14,593 nucleotides of DNA from contig AUXH01000491.1 of the NCBI GenBank assembly GCA_000482145.1, positions 1 to 14,593 on the forward strand. Reading direction: 5' to 3'. The notes beneath the pieces are model-generated. The model was not told the origin of the DNA. It saw nothing but the letters and a program-made list of their open reading frames with translations, and searched no databases. Below, one piece after another: positions 1 to 6,759 of this stretch. A program made the translations under genes and the position numbers. The DNA comes from Strigomonas culicis (taxonomy: Eukaryota > Euglenozoa > Kinetoplastea > Trypanosomatida > Trypanosomatidae). The number at the start of each line of letters is the position of its first letter. Position 1 is the stretch's first letter.

Positions 1-1
1 A

Positions 2-511
2 GAGGAGGAGGAGGCGGTCAGCAAGTACCTCGCGGCCCAAGGCCACGACATGGGAGACCATGCGGCGGGGAGCCAGCACCGTGATGCCGCCGCGGACATG
101 GGCGCTGAGAAGAAGCTCCACGCAACGGAGCCCATACTGGCGGATATGGCGCGCGAACACAGTGACGAGATGACGCAGCCGTCCGGCGGCAGCGACACGG
201 GCCGCACGGAGCCGACACACGCGCAGCCGTATCAGCTGACGGTCGACAACGCGGACATGACCGACGCGGAGCGCGAGGAGATCGAGCAGATCCGTCGCAC
301 CCTCAACGACGTCTGGGCAGCCCGCCGCGAGACGGGCATGAACATCGGCGCCATGTACGCCACCATCGGCATCACGCTGGGCAACCTCGTCTGTCTCGTT
401 TTCACCAACACGATGCTGAACTACGAGACAAGCTGTAAAGTTTTTTTTTGTCCATTTGGCAAGAAAGGAAAGGCAGTTTTTTTTGTTAATGAGAGCACTG
501 AGCAAATATAG
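2..511 (+). CDS. 3' end of an unidentified protein with one C-terminal membrane segment (5' partial)
   Basis: The frame is open from base 2 with no in-frame stop, so the N-terminus lies outside the window; the ATG at 50 is probably internal because codons before it (four Glu, then Ala-Val-Ser-Lys-Tyr-Leu) look coding. About 169 codons are visible. Most is hydrophilic, with Asp, Glu, Thr and His. A charged, probably helical stretch (nt about 257-335) leads into one hydrophobic segment (nt about 344-412), so this is likely a tail-anchored or C-terminally anchored membrane protein with its bulk in the cytosol. I do not recognise the family. The last 24 or so codons (after about 435) change abruptly to AT-rich sequence rich in Phe and Lys, read through T runs, and look like 3' UTR rather than protein. 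The annotated stop is TAG at 509-511, but the true end may be near 435. Confidence concerns coding, not function. Confidence 0.7.
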   Translation, partial: EEEEAVSKYLAAQGHDMGDHAAGSQHRDAAADMGAEKKLHATEPILADMAREHSDEMTQPSGGSDTGRTEPTHAQPYQLTVDNADMTDAEREEIEQIRRTLNDVWAARRETGMNIGAMYATIGITLGNLVCLVFTNTMLNYETSCKVFFCPFGKKGKAVFFVNESTEQI

Positions 512-701
512 AGGAAATCTGAGTGTGGTTGAAAGCAATAGCGGAGTGTGTGCACTGGCATCGGACGGAGGCAGGATAGGCTTTTTCTTCTACGCTTGCC
601 TACGTCCTAGGTCAGGTATACGCTGGAATACATTTAGTGCTTTGTTCATGATTTCCCTATGTTCGTTCGGTTTTGGTTTTTTTTTATTTCGTATTTCTTT
701 C

Positions 702-716
702 GCTTCGTTTTTTTTT
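702..716. repeat. Direct repeat copy 1 (GCTTCG plus T9)
   Basis: Bases 702-716 read GCTTCG followed by nine T, then a purine and another T run. The same 15 bases recur at 955-969, again followed by a purine and a T run. Most of the match is homopolymer, so it may be coincidence or slippage rather than a functional repeat. Confidence 0.3.
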
Positions 717-789
717 ATTTTTTCCCGCTTTTCGTCCTTTTTCTCTTCGGTAACGGTCAACCTGATCAAGAATTGAATTCACGGAAACG

Positions 790-815
790 AATACTGAGTA
801 ATAGTATTCAGTATT
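790..815 (+). other. Hairpin in the long spacer
   Basis: Bases 790-800 can pair with 805-815: eight Watson-Crick pairs from the outside, one G-U pair (798/807), then two more pairs, closing a four-base loop (AUAG). Bases 789-795 and 803-809 form a competing perfect 7-bp stem with a 7-base loop, so the element can adopt two exclusive folds. The pairing is read directly from the sequence. A role in the 3' UTR of the first gene is inference; AT-rich DNA makes such stems fairly often by chance. Confidence 0.4.
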
Positions 816-954
816 ATCATCAATTATTACGATACCTTCCAGATCACTTTCGCAATAACAGATATTGAAATAGATGTAGTGTGAGTGGAGATCTCCTTCA
901 TCGCACATGCTCATGCTCGCAACGTGCACCTTCAAAGGGCACTGTAAGCGTTTT

Positions 955-969
955 GCTTCGTTTTTTTTT
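955..969. repeat. Direct repeat copy 2 (GCTTCG plus T9)
   Basis: Second copy of the 15-base repeat first seen at 702-716. Here it is followed by G and ten T (970-980), giving one of the longest T-rich runs of the window. Confidence 0.3.
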
Positions 970-1551
970 GTTTTTTTTTTCTACTTCACGAAACAAAGAA
1001 GAACCAATTATTAAAAAAAAGAAACTTCATTTGTTTTACTCCTTCTCTTTTTCGATTCTATTGAAAAACAACGAAAGAAAGGAGGTGATGTGAGCGAAAG
1101 CTTAATGGAAAAAAGTGCGTAATAATACAAGTGTTTCTCGTACACATATAATTGTACTTGATTATCATTAGTCTTTCTTTTCTACTAAAACGATTATTTT
1201 TCTCTTTTCCTGTTTTTATTTTCAATAATAAAAAATGCTTTCCTGTAGTTAATTAATTATGGAGAGTTGAAAACACAAATTCTCTCCACTACACGTGTTT
1301 TGAGTATCTCTTTTTTCCTTTGTGGATTTACAGTTATTACTGGTTTGCTTTTTCTTTTACTTATTCTCGAGCTCCGCAAAACAAATGGTCAAAACGATAA
1401 TGATAATGAGACACTTTTTTATTTTGTTTTCTGTTTTACTCTAAACTAAGCAAAAAATACGTAGAGTGATAATGGCAAGCTTCGTTGTGTGGGGTATATG
1501 TATGTATCGCACTGACAGAGAGCTGTACATGAGCAGGGTCGTGTATGGATG

Positions 1552-1612
1552 TCTCTTCTCTTCTCTCTCGGAGTGTTCCGTCTTTTTTTTACTTTCACGT
1601 CACGACGTGGAG
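1552..1612 (+). promoter_or_regulatory. Predicted trans-splice signal for the SFT2 gene
   Basis: Two pyrimidine-rich runs (1552-1570 and 1581-1597) are each followed by an AG (1572-1573 and 1611-1612). Either could accept the spliced leader. With the second, the 5' UTR is 50 bases, close to that predicted for the next gene. The same tract would also direct polyadenylation of the upstream transcript, as is known in trypanosomatids. Confidence 0.6.
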
Positions 1613-1651
1613 GCACTCTATAGAATTGTAACTTGCTTTCATTTACTGTGG

Positions 1652-1693
1652 ATGCGCGTATCATGTCCGGCCGCCACGCCAACACAACTATGA
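1652..1693 (+). other. Short upstream ORF overlapping the SFT2 start
   Basis: The first ATG after either candidate splice acceptor is at 1652, not at the SFT2 start. It opens a 13-codon frame ending in TGA at 1691-1693. This frame overlaps the SFT2 start at 1663, and its stop overlaps the tenth SFT2 codon, an in-frame ATG at 1690, as ATGA. It could reduce translation or favour initiation at 1690. The peptide itself has no recognisable feature. Confidence 0.4.
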
Positions 1694-2277
1694 ACAGCGG
1701 CCTCGGCGCGTACTGGGGCAACATACGCCGCCACGCGCACCATCTGATATCCGACCAGCCGATGGACGAGGACCCAGTGCTGGAGCTGCCGCCGGAGGAG
1801 AGTTACCTGGATGGGCTGAGCGCCCTGGGTGAGCTCAGCTACATGCAGCGGCTGACGGGGTTTTTTTTGGTGCTGGGGATGGGCTGTGTGTTCCTTGTCA
1901 TCGCCATGAGCATGGCGATGACAGTCGTTCTGACAGCGAGAAAATTTGCTTTCTTCTTCACGGTAGGGAATATGTTCTGCCTGTGCTCGACCTGCTTCAT
2001 CGTGGGGTTCCGCACCCAAGTGCGGTCTATTTTCCAGGCGAATCGGTTTGAGGCTGGCGCCACGTACCTCATGTCCTCCTTCCTGACGCTTCTGTGTGCG
2101 CTGTGGCTGCGCAGTTCCATCGGCTGCATTGTGTTCGCCGCCATCCAGCTCGCCGCACTGCTGTGGTACGTGCTGAGCTACATCCCGTACGCTCGACACA
2201 CGCTGGGGATGGCGTATAGCGTGGTCAGTGGCTTCCTGCGCCCCATCCTCTCGGGTGTGGGCTCGCTCCTGAGCTAG
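1663..2277 (+). CDS. SFT2-family vesicle transport membrane protein
   Basis: A 204-residue protein of the SFT2/Got1-like family, Golgi membrane proteins implicated in retrograde endosome-to-Golgi vesicle fusion. The N-terminal 60 residues are hydrophilic and cytosolic. Four membrane segments follow, at about 65-91, 95-116, 133-150 and 152-172. Family hallmarks are clear: the Tyr-Met-Gln-Arg entry into the first segment (60-63), Lys-Phe-Ala before the second (94-96), Gly-Asn at 102-103, and a Trp-Tyr-Val-Leu-Ser-Tyr-Ile-Pro-Tyr exit from the fourth (168-176). The start is the ATG at 1663: the frame reaches back to TTG at 1633, but an in-frame TAG sits at 1621 and non-ATG starts are not expected. 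The ATG at 1690 is an alternative. The family is secure; a trypanosomatid-specific role is not known to me. Confidence 0.9.
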   Translation: MSGRHANTTMNSGLGAYWGNIRRHAHHLISDQPMDEDPVLELPPEESYLDGLSALGELSYMQRLTGFFLVLGMGCVFLVIAMSMAMTVVLTARKFAFFFTVGNMFCLCSTCFIVGFRTQVRSIFQANRFEAGATYLMSSFLTLLCALWLRSSIGCIVFAAIQLAALLWYVLSYIPYARHTLGMAYSVVSGFLRPILSGVGSLLS

Positions 2278-2496
2278 CTGGCCACGTATGCGCCGGCTGG
2301 GAACACCTTTACCTCTTCTCTGTATTTTTTTATTCTATTTTCCCTCTGACCACCGTTTTTGTGAAGGTAGTATGTGGTGCACAGCTTGTGATGCAGTGGT
2401 GAATGTGACCCGTTGAAGGAAAGCGTAGTGATGCGCCCACGGCTCCTTCGTTTGCTTGTCACCTAAACGGAAAGGTGAGAAGGAATGAAAAATGTA

Positions 2497-2531
2497 ACTT
2501 CTCTCTTCTTCACTCTTCTCGTCGCACACAG
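2497..2531 (+). promoter_or_regulatory. Predicted trans-splice signal for the pyrophosphatase gene
   Basis: A C/T run at 2497-2522 is followed by the first AG at 2530-2531. The resulting 5' UTR would be 50 bases with no ATG before the start at 2582. The tract lies about 220 bases after the SFT2 stop. Confidence 0.6.
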
Positions 2532-2581
2532 CAACCGCAATAGAACGCAGAAGAGCAAGAGAAACACTTTCACGACCGATC

Positions 2582-3340
2582 ATGCGCTGCACCATCTGTC
2601 AGCTCGGGCTGCATCTGCCAAAGCTCGTGGCAGCCGTGCAGGGGCAGCCGGACACAAAAGACTGGCGCGTGTACTTCAAGAGCGAGCATGACGGCACGAA
2701 GTCGGCGTGGCACGATCTCCCCCTGTCACCAGAGGGGGCCGCCGCGAACATCTTCACGTTTGTGAACGAAATCCCACGCCGCTCTCGCGCCAAGTTTGAG
2801 CTTGTAAAAGAGGAAAAGTATAATCCCATCATGCAGGACGCATTCAAGAAGCAGCCCGGACAGCCCCTGCGCTACTTCACCTACGGCGATGTGCCCTTCA
2901 ACTACGGTTTCGTCCCCTGCACGTGGGAGAACCCCGATCACGTCGATGCGGACACAAAGTGCAGAGGTGACGGCGATCCGATTGACGTGGTGCAGCTGGC
3001 GGCGGCGCCGTCGCAGCCGGGTGACTACCATGCGGTGCGTGTGCTCGGCGTGCTGGGCCTCGTGGACGAGGGCGAGACGGACTGGAAGATCTTGGCGGAG
3101 CCGGTGACCGCCGACAGCGGCTTCATGACCATTGACCGAGTCCCTACCGCAGTGAAGGAGACGGTGGTGGATTGGTTCCGTAACTACAAGACGACCGACG
3201 GGAAGAAACAGAACGAGTTTGCCTTCAGTGGCGAGATCAGAGGGGCGGATGACGCGATTCGCATTATTCAGGAATGCGCAGCACAGTACCAGCAGCTCGT
3301 CAGCGGGCGGGCGGGTGCACACAGGTACTGGCTGAGGTAA
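2582..3340 (+). CDS. Soluble inorganic pyrophosphatase (family I)
   Basis: A 252-residue family I pyrophosphatase, which hydrolyses PPi to two phosphates with Mg2+ and pulls biosynthetic reactions forward. The signature Asp-Gly-Asp-Pro-Ile-Asp-Val lies at 130-136, giving metal ligands Asp130, Asp132 and Asp135. Asp162, Asp167 and Lys169 lie in the Asp-Glu-Gly-Glu-Thr-Asp-Trp-Lys stretch. Lys71 and Glu73, Arg97, Tyr108 and the Tyr202-Lys203 pair match the other active-site positions of the yeast enzyme, to which the core aligns closely from about residue 22 to 240. It should be active. It lacks the long N-terminal extension of the trypanosomatid acidocalcisomal enzyme, so a cytosolic form is more likely. 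No C-terminal SKL-type glycosomal signal is seen; the end is a short Arg-rich tail. The ATG at 2582 is the first after the predicted splice site. Confidence 0.95.
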   Translation: MRCTICQLGLHLPKLVAAVQGQPDTKDWRVYFKSEHDGTKSAWHDLPLSPEGAAANIFTFVNEIPRRSRAKFELVKEEKYNPIMQDAFKKQPGQPLRYFTYGDVPFNYGFVPCTWENPDHVDADTKCRGDGDPIDVVQLAAAPSQPGDYHAVRVLGVLGLVDEGETDWKILAEPVTADSGFMTIDRVPTAVKETVVDWFRNYKTTDGKKQNEFAFSGEIRGADDAIRIIQECAAQYQQLVSGRAGAHRYWLR

Positions 3341-3357
3341 CTTGTTTCCCTCGTTTC

Positions 3358-3385
3358 TTTTTTCCTTCTTGAAGAGGGGAAAAAA
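3358..3385 (+). other. T-run/A-run hairpin after the pyrophosphatase stop
   Basis: Bases 3358-3365 (six T, two C) pair perfectly with 3378-3385 (two G, six A), 18 bases after the stop, around a 12-base loop. It resembles a bacterial terminator in shape, but here it is at most a 3' UTR structure. A similar one follows the phosphatase gene at 6760-6784. Confidence 0.35.
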
Positions 3386-3550
3386 AAAAGGATTCATTGT
3401 CTTTCTTATTCTTACTACTGCACACGTTATCGACTCGGAAAAAAGTATGTATTCTATTCGAAATTTGCGTTTGGAGTGGAGAGGACTCAAAAAAGGCTCC
3501 TTTGATTTGCATGAACAACATGTCCATAGGTATGTATGTAGCTTTATAAT

Positions 3551-3591
3551 CTTCTCTTCTCTTTCTTTCTTTTTTTCACTTACCCTTCAAG
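3551..3591 (+). promoter_or_regulatory. Predicted trans-splice signal for the SSF1 gene
   Basis: A nearly unbroken C/T run at 3551-3588, the best pyrimidine tract of the window, is followed directly by AG at 3590-3591. The 5' UTR would be 78 bases with no ATG before 3670. Confidence 0.7.
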
Positions 3592-3669
3592 AATTTGTAC
3601 GCTAAAACTACAGAAAAGGAAAGGGAAAGTAAAAAGGCGAGCGCCCAACCTAGGATACGCGTCCACGCA

Positions 3670-4767
3670 ATGGGGAAAAAGTCAAACAAGCAGCTGCCCG
3701 GGAAGGAGGACACAACAGAGGCAGACAAGAGCGTGCCCAAGTCCATCATCATTTACCGAGGCGAGGTGGGCCCCAACGTGCGGGCGCTGATGCACGAGTG
3801 GCGCACGGTGCTGCTGCCGTGGAGCAGCAAGAAGCTGCACGGCAGCAACACATCGCTGAAGGACTTCCTCGCCATCGCCTCCACCTTTAGCGTCTCCCAC
3901 CTGCAGCTCTTCACCGCGCCGTCGCAGGGCACGTCGCTGCGCATCCTTAGGTTCTTCAACGGCCCCACGCTCTCCTTCCGCGTGCTCAGCTTCACGCTCC
4001 GCAGCGACGTGCTCGCGCGCCAGCGCCGCCCGGCCACGCTGCAGAAAGAAGTGTGGGACGTCGCACCCGTCGTGGTGCTCAACAACTTCACGAGCCCGGA
4101 GGCCCTCCGGCGGCCGGAGATTCCGCTGTTGGAGAGCACCTTTCGCGCGCTCTTCCCCTCCGTCAACGTGCAGCTCATCCAGAATGCAGATATCCAGCGC
4201 GTGTGTCTGTTCCACTACGACCACGTCGAGAACGTGGTGGAGGTCCGCCACTACTACGTGAACGCCAAGACGACGGGCGTGTCCAAGACGGTCAAGAAGC
4301 TGCTAGAGAACCGCCGGCCCACCAAGATGGGCACGCTGGAGAGCATCGACGAGGTCCTCGAGCGCGAGGACGCGTGGTCGGACACGGACGGTGAGGGCGA
4401 GGAGGTGCCGCTGGCGCAGCCCTTCCGCCAGCACCGCGACCAGTGCCGCATCAAGCTGCAGGAGATCGGGCCGCGCATGACGCTGCAGCTCACCAAGGTG
4501 GAAAACGGCTTCGCGGCGGGCGAGGTGCTCTATCACAACAGCGTCAAGAAGTCCACCGAGGAGATACGCGCAAACGCGACCAAGGTGCGGGTGCGCACCG
4601 CCGAGAAGGCAAAGCGCCGCCGCGAGCAGGAGGCCAACGTGCAGCGCAAACAGCAGACGAAGGAGGACAAGATCGAGCGGAAGCGCCAGCGGCGCGAGAC
4701 GGCCATGCAGGAACAAGACGCAAACCCATTTGAGGTGGCAGGTGGTAACGGCCAGGATGAAAACTGA
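3670..4767 (+). CDS. SSF1: SSF1/Peter Pan-like Brix-domain ribosome assembly factor
   Basis: A 365-residue protein of the SSF1/PPAN branch of the Brix family, nucleolar factors that bind pre-60S particles and are needed for 27S pre-rRNA processing in yeast. The Brix domain runs from about 22 to 292. It opens with Lys-Ser-Ile-Ile-Ile-Tyr-Arg-Gly (24-31), followed by Val-Gly, the Leu-Lys-Asp-Phe-Leu segment (63-67), the Ser-His-Leu sheet (76-78), and Gly-Pro-Thr-Leu-Ser-Phe-Arg-Val (98-105), typical of this branch. A second half ends with Glu-Ile-Gly-Pro-Arg (265-269) and a Gly-Glu-Val-Leu-Tyr-His strand (284-289). An acidic patch lies at 230-245, and the C-terminal 75 residues are a charged, Lys/Arg/Glu-rich helical tail suited to RNA binding. 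The start is the ATG at 3670; the frame extends to TTG at 3595, but 3670 is the first ATG after the splice signal. Confidence 0.92.
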   Translation: MGKKSNKQLPGKEDTTEADKSVPKSIIIYRGEVGPNVRALMHEWRTVLLPWSSKKLHGSNTSLKDFLAIASTFSVSHLQLFTAPSQGTSLRILRFFNGPTLSFRVLSFTLRSDVLARQRRPATLQKEVWDVAPVVVLNNFTSPEALRRPEIPLLESTFRALFPSVNVQLIQNADIQRVCLFHYDHVENVVEVRHYYVNAKTTGVSKTVKKLLENRRPTKMGTLESIDEVLEREDAWSDTDGEGEEVPLAQPFRQHRDQCRIKLQEIGPRMTLQLTKVENGFAAGEVLYHNSVKKSTEEIRANATKVRVRTAEKAKRRREQEANVQRKQQTKEDKIERKRQRRETAMQEQDANPFEVAGGNGQDEN

Positions 4768-4968
4768 GAGTGGAAGTAAAAAAAAAAGAACTATAATGAT
4801 TCTCACTCCTCTAAAGCGCATTATATAATACAAACGTTTAACATAAAAGGACAAAAAACGGAAGATAAAAAGAAATTGTGATGTGCCTTTGCTAGTGGCT
4901 CGTCTAGTTGTCATTACCATTTGGCGTCTGTATTGCTATTGCGTCGCCATGTGCAAACTCGAATATAC

Positions 4969-5030
4969 TTCCACTTCTTCTTTCACTTTTTCTTCTACGT
5001 ATCCACTGACGAACAAATGAAAAAAAAAAG
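4969..5030 (+). promoter_or_regulatory. Predicted trans-splice signal for the phosphatase gene
   Basis: A pyrimidine-rich stretch at 4969-4997 is followed by no AG until 5029-5030, at the end of an A run. The 5' UTR would be 82 bases without an ATG. Later AGs within the purine-rich 5031-5100 stretch are alternatives, so the exact site is uncertain. Confidence 0.45.
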
Positions 5031-5045
5031 AAGGAGGAGAAGGTA

Positions 5046-5068
5046 ACACACACACACACATACACACA
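5046..5068. repeat. (AC)n microsatellite
   Basis: An AC dinucleotide run at 5046-5060, one interrupting T, then another short AC run at 5062-5068, in the predicted 5' UTR of the phosphatase gene. Dinucleotide repeats are common in trypanosomatid spacers and vary in length between strains. Confidence 0.8.
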
Positions 5069-5112
5069 TAAATATATATTAGTAATTAGTAGAGAAGAGA
5101 GAGCGTGTATCC

Positions 5113-6732
5113 ATGGCGAGCGGCATCCTCCATTTCTTGCCATGGCTCTGGAATGCCATTGTGGCGCCCTACGTCATCAACGCCCTGCTGAGCTTAGGCA
5201 GCGACGGCCTGGAAGCCTTCGCGCACATTGGTGAGACCCTCTACGTGCTCTCCTTCTTCTTCGCCGGCCGCAGCCACCGCGCCTACCCGCCTACGCACAA
5301 AGTGCTGGCGGCCCGCAAGGCGGAGGCGCTGCAGCACATGCGCCAGCGCCGGACGGCGGCCGCGCCACTGGACCCGTCGCCGGCAGACCACGCCTGCGAG
5401 ACCTCCACCGCGAGCGAAGACACGGCGGAGGGGGACAGCGGGGCGTTGCCGAGCGTCCTCGCGGCAGAGGCGCGCGCCGCGCGCGGCGTGGAGCCGTCCG
5501 TGCTCATCCAACGGCGCATGCTCCTCGGCAAGCGGGGGGAGCTGGAGCGGTGGCTGCCGGAGATGGCCGGCCGCGCCCTCGTCCCGCGGAGCTTCCCCCT
5601 CCGCTTCTCACGCAGCCTGCACGTGCTGGTCGGCAACGTCATCGGCGCGATCCAGCAACCGACCGTGTCGACGCTGCCCTCGCGGCACCCGGCGCCGCAG
5701 TGGCCGCCGCACTTCGCGCGCCCGCGGACGTCGCGCGGCCCCGGGGAGTGCCAGCCGACGACGGACGAGTACAGCAGCTCCGCGACGAGCAGCGCGCACG
5801 CGGTGGCGCGCCGCGGCGCGGCCGCCTCCGTCGTCTACCGGCGCGTGACCACGCGGCAGCTCGACTTTGCGCGCTCGTCGCGGCCGGCGGCGCCCATCGC
5901 GCCCATCACCGTGCACCACGTGCTGTCGTACCAGGCGACGCGGCAGAAGGTGCTGGTGCTCGACCTCGACGAGACGCTCTGCCACGTGTCGACGTCGACC
6001 GCCTTCATGCAGGGGCCGCCCACCTTCTCCGAGGTGATCCCCACCGCGGCCGGCTCGGAGCTCTTCCACATCTGGGTGCGGCCGCACGCGCGGCTCTTCC
6101 TTACGACGGTGGCGAAGCTGTACAACATGGTGCTCTTCACCTCCGCCTCCAAGCCCTACGCGGACACCATCCTGCGGCGCATCGACCCCGACCACACGCT
6201 GCAAGAGCGCTACTACCGCCAGGACTGCCGCGTCGTCAGCCGCGGCGCGCTGCTGCGCACGCTACGCTGTGAGCGGCGCTGCGGCCGCGCCGCCGGCGAG
6301 CCCTCCGCCGGCGGCGCCGCCAGCCCCAACGCAAGCGACAGCGGCACGGGCGATGCCGACACGGCCGCCCACAGCGACGGGATCCAGACGGCGTGCCTGG
6401 GGGGTCTGCCCGGTGAGCGTGCCAGCAAGCCGCTGTTTAACGACAACTCGAAGGTGCTGCTGAAGGAGCTGCGCACCCTGCAGGTGCCGCCGGAGCTGCT
6501 GGTGATGATCGACAACTCGGAGGAGTGCACGCTACTCAACCGCGAGAGCGCGCTCATCATCCCACCGTACATACCGTCGGCGGAGAAGCTCCACAAGGAG
6601 AACGTGGAAGGCACGGAGTCACTGCACAAGACAGATGAGGATGAGGTGCTTCTTACATTAATCTCTTTCTTGGAGTGTTTGCTAGTTGTGCCCGACGTGC
6701 GGTCGGTGCTGCGTAACGGTCATGTGTTCTGA
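5113..6732 (+). CDS. CNEP1/Dullard-like NLI-interacting-factor (FCP/SCP) phosphatase
   Basis: A 539-residue protein with a C-terminal HAD-type FCP/SCP phosphatase domain (about 279-539), a Ser/Thr phosphatase fold. The catalytic motif Asp-Leu-Asp-Glu-Thr is at 284-288; Asp284 would be the phosphorylated nucleophile and Asp286 the acid/base. Motif II (Phe-Thr-Ser-Ala-Ser) surrounds Thr343, the Arg-Tyr-Tyr-Arg-Gln segment is at 366-370, a plausible motif III Lys is 451, and Asp467-Asn468 provides the last metal ligands. Arg-Tyr-Tyr-Arg-Gln and the Asp-Val-Arg-Ser-Val-Leu end (528-533) point to the Dullard/CNEP1 branch, which dephosphorylates lipin at the nuclear envelope/ER. Hydrophobic segments at about 3-28 and 38-52 could anchor it. 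Unlike compact Dullard proteins it has a roughly 220-residue low-complexity spacer (55-275) and an Ala/Gly/Pro-rich insert (about 385-441). The start is the first ATG after the splice region. Substrate is inferred. Confidence 0.88.
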   Translation: MASGILHFLPWLWNAIVAPYVINALLSLGSDGLEAFAHIGETLYVLSFFFAGRSHRAYPPTHKVLAARKAEALQHMRQRRTAAAPLDPSPADHACETSTASEDTAEGDSGALPSVLAAEARAARGVEPSVLIQRRMLLGKRGELERWLPEMAGRALVPRSFPLRFSRSLHVLVGNVIGAIQQPTVSTLPSRHPAPQWPPHFARPRTSRGPGECQPTTDEYSSSATSSAHAVARRGAAASVVYRRVTTRQLDFARSSRPAAPIAPITVHHVLSYQATRQKVLVLDLDETLCHVSTSTAFMQGPPTFSEVIPTAAGSELFHIWVRPHARLFLTTVAKLYNMVLFTSASKPYADTILRRIDPDHTLQERYYRQDCRVVSRGALLRTLRCERRCGRAAGEPSAGGAASPNASDSGTGDADTAAHSDGIQTACLGGLPGERASKPLFNDNSKVLLKELRTLQVPPELLVMIDNSEECTLLNRESALIIPPYIPSAEKLHKENVEGTESLHKTDEDEVLLTLISFLECLLVVPDVRSVLRNGHVF

Positions 6733-6759
6733 CATATGCTACTCGTCCTTAATACACTC

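Larger units (their letters stand above)
512..1551. other. Long AT-rich spacer without a credible gene
   Basis: About 1 kb between the first gene and the splice signals of the SFT2 gene, several times longer than the other spacers here. It is AT-rich and has four T- or pyrimidine-rich clusters (about 671-750, 953-982, 1030-1062, 1171-1225). Short open frames exist (for example 456-776, 881-1093, 1267-1449), but their products are runs of Phe, Ser and Lys dictated by T and A tracts, and some open with GTG. None resembles a conserved protein. I saw no tRNA A or B box. It probably holds the 3' UTR of the upstream gene and the start of the next splice region. It contains a hairpin at 790-815 and a short direct repeat. 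Confidence 0.6.

Noticed and set aside
456..1093. Small forward ORFs in the first spacer (456-776, 659-868, 881-1093)
   Set aside because: Their products are Phe/Ser/Lys-rich because they read T and A runs, some start with GTG, and no domain or conserved-looking stretch is visible.
1633..1662. Upstream TTG start extending the SFT2 protein by 10 residues
   Set aside because: Nuclear trypanosomatid genes start at ATG; the family-like protein begins after the ATG at 1663.
3358..3385. Rho-independent bacterial terminator
   Set aside because: The shape fits, but the genes and splice signals are eukaryotic, so a bacterial terminator is not credible.
3595..3669. Upstream TTG start extending the SSF1 protein by 25 residues
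   Set aside because: The extension lies in the predicted 5' UTR directly after the splice acceptor, and ATG 3670 is the first ATG.
5113..6732. FCP1-type RNA polymerase II CTD phosphatase
   Set aside because: No BRCT domain is present, and the Arg-Tyr-Tyr-Arg-Gln and Asp-Val-Arg-Ser-Val-Leu segments fit Dullard/CNEP1 better.
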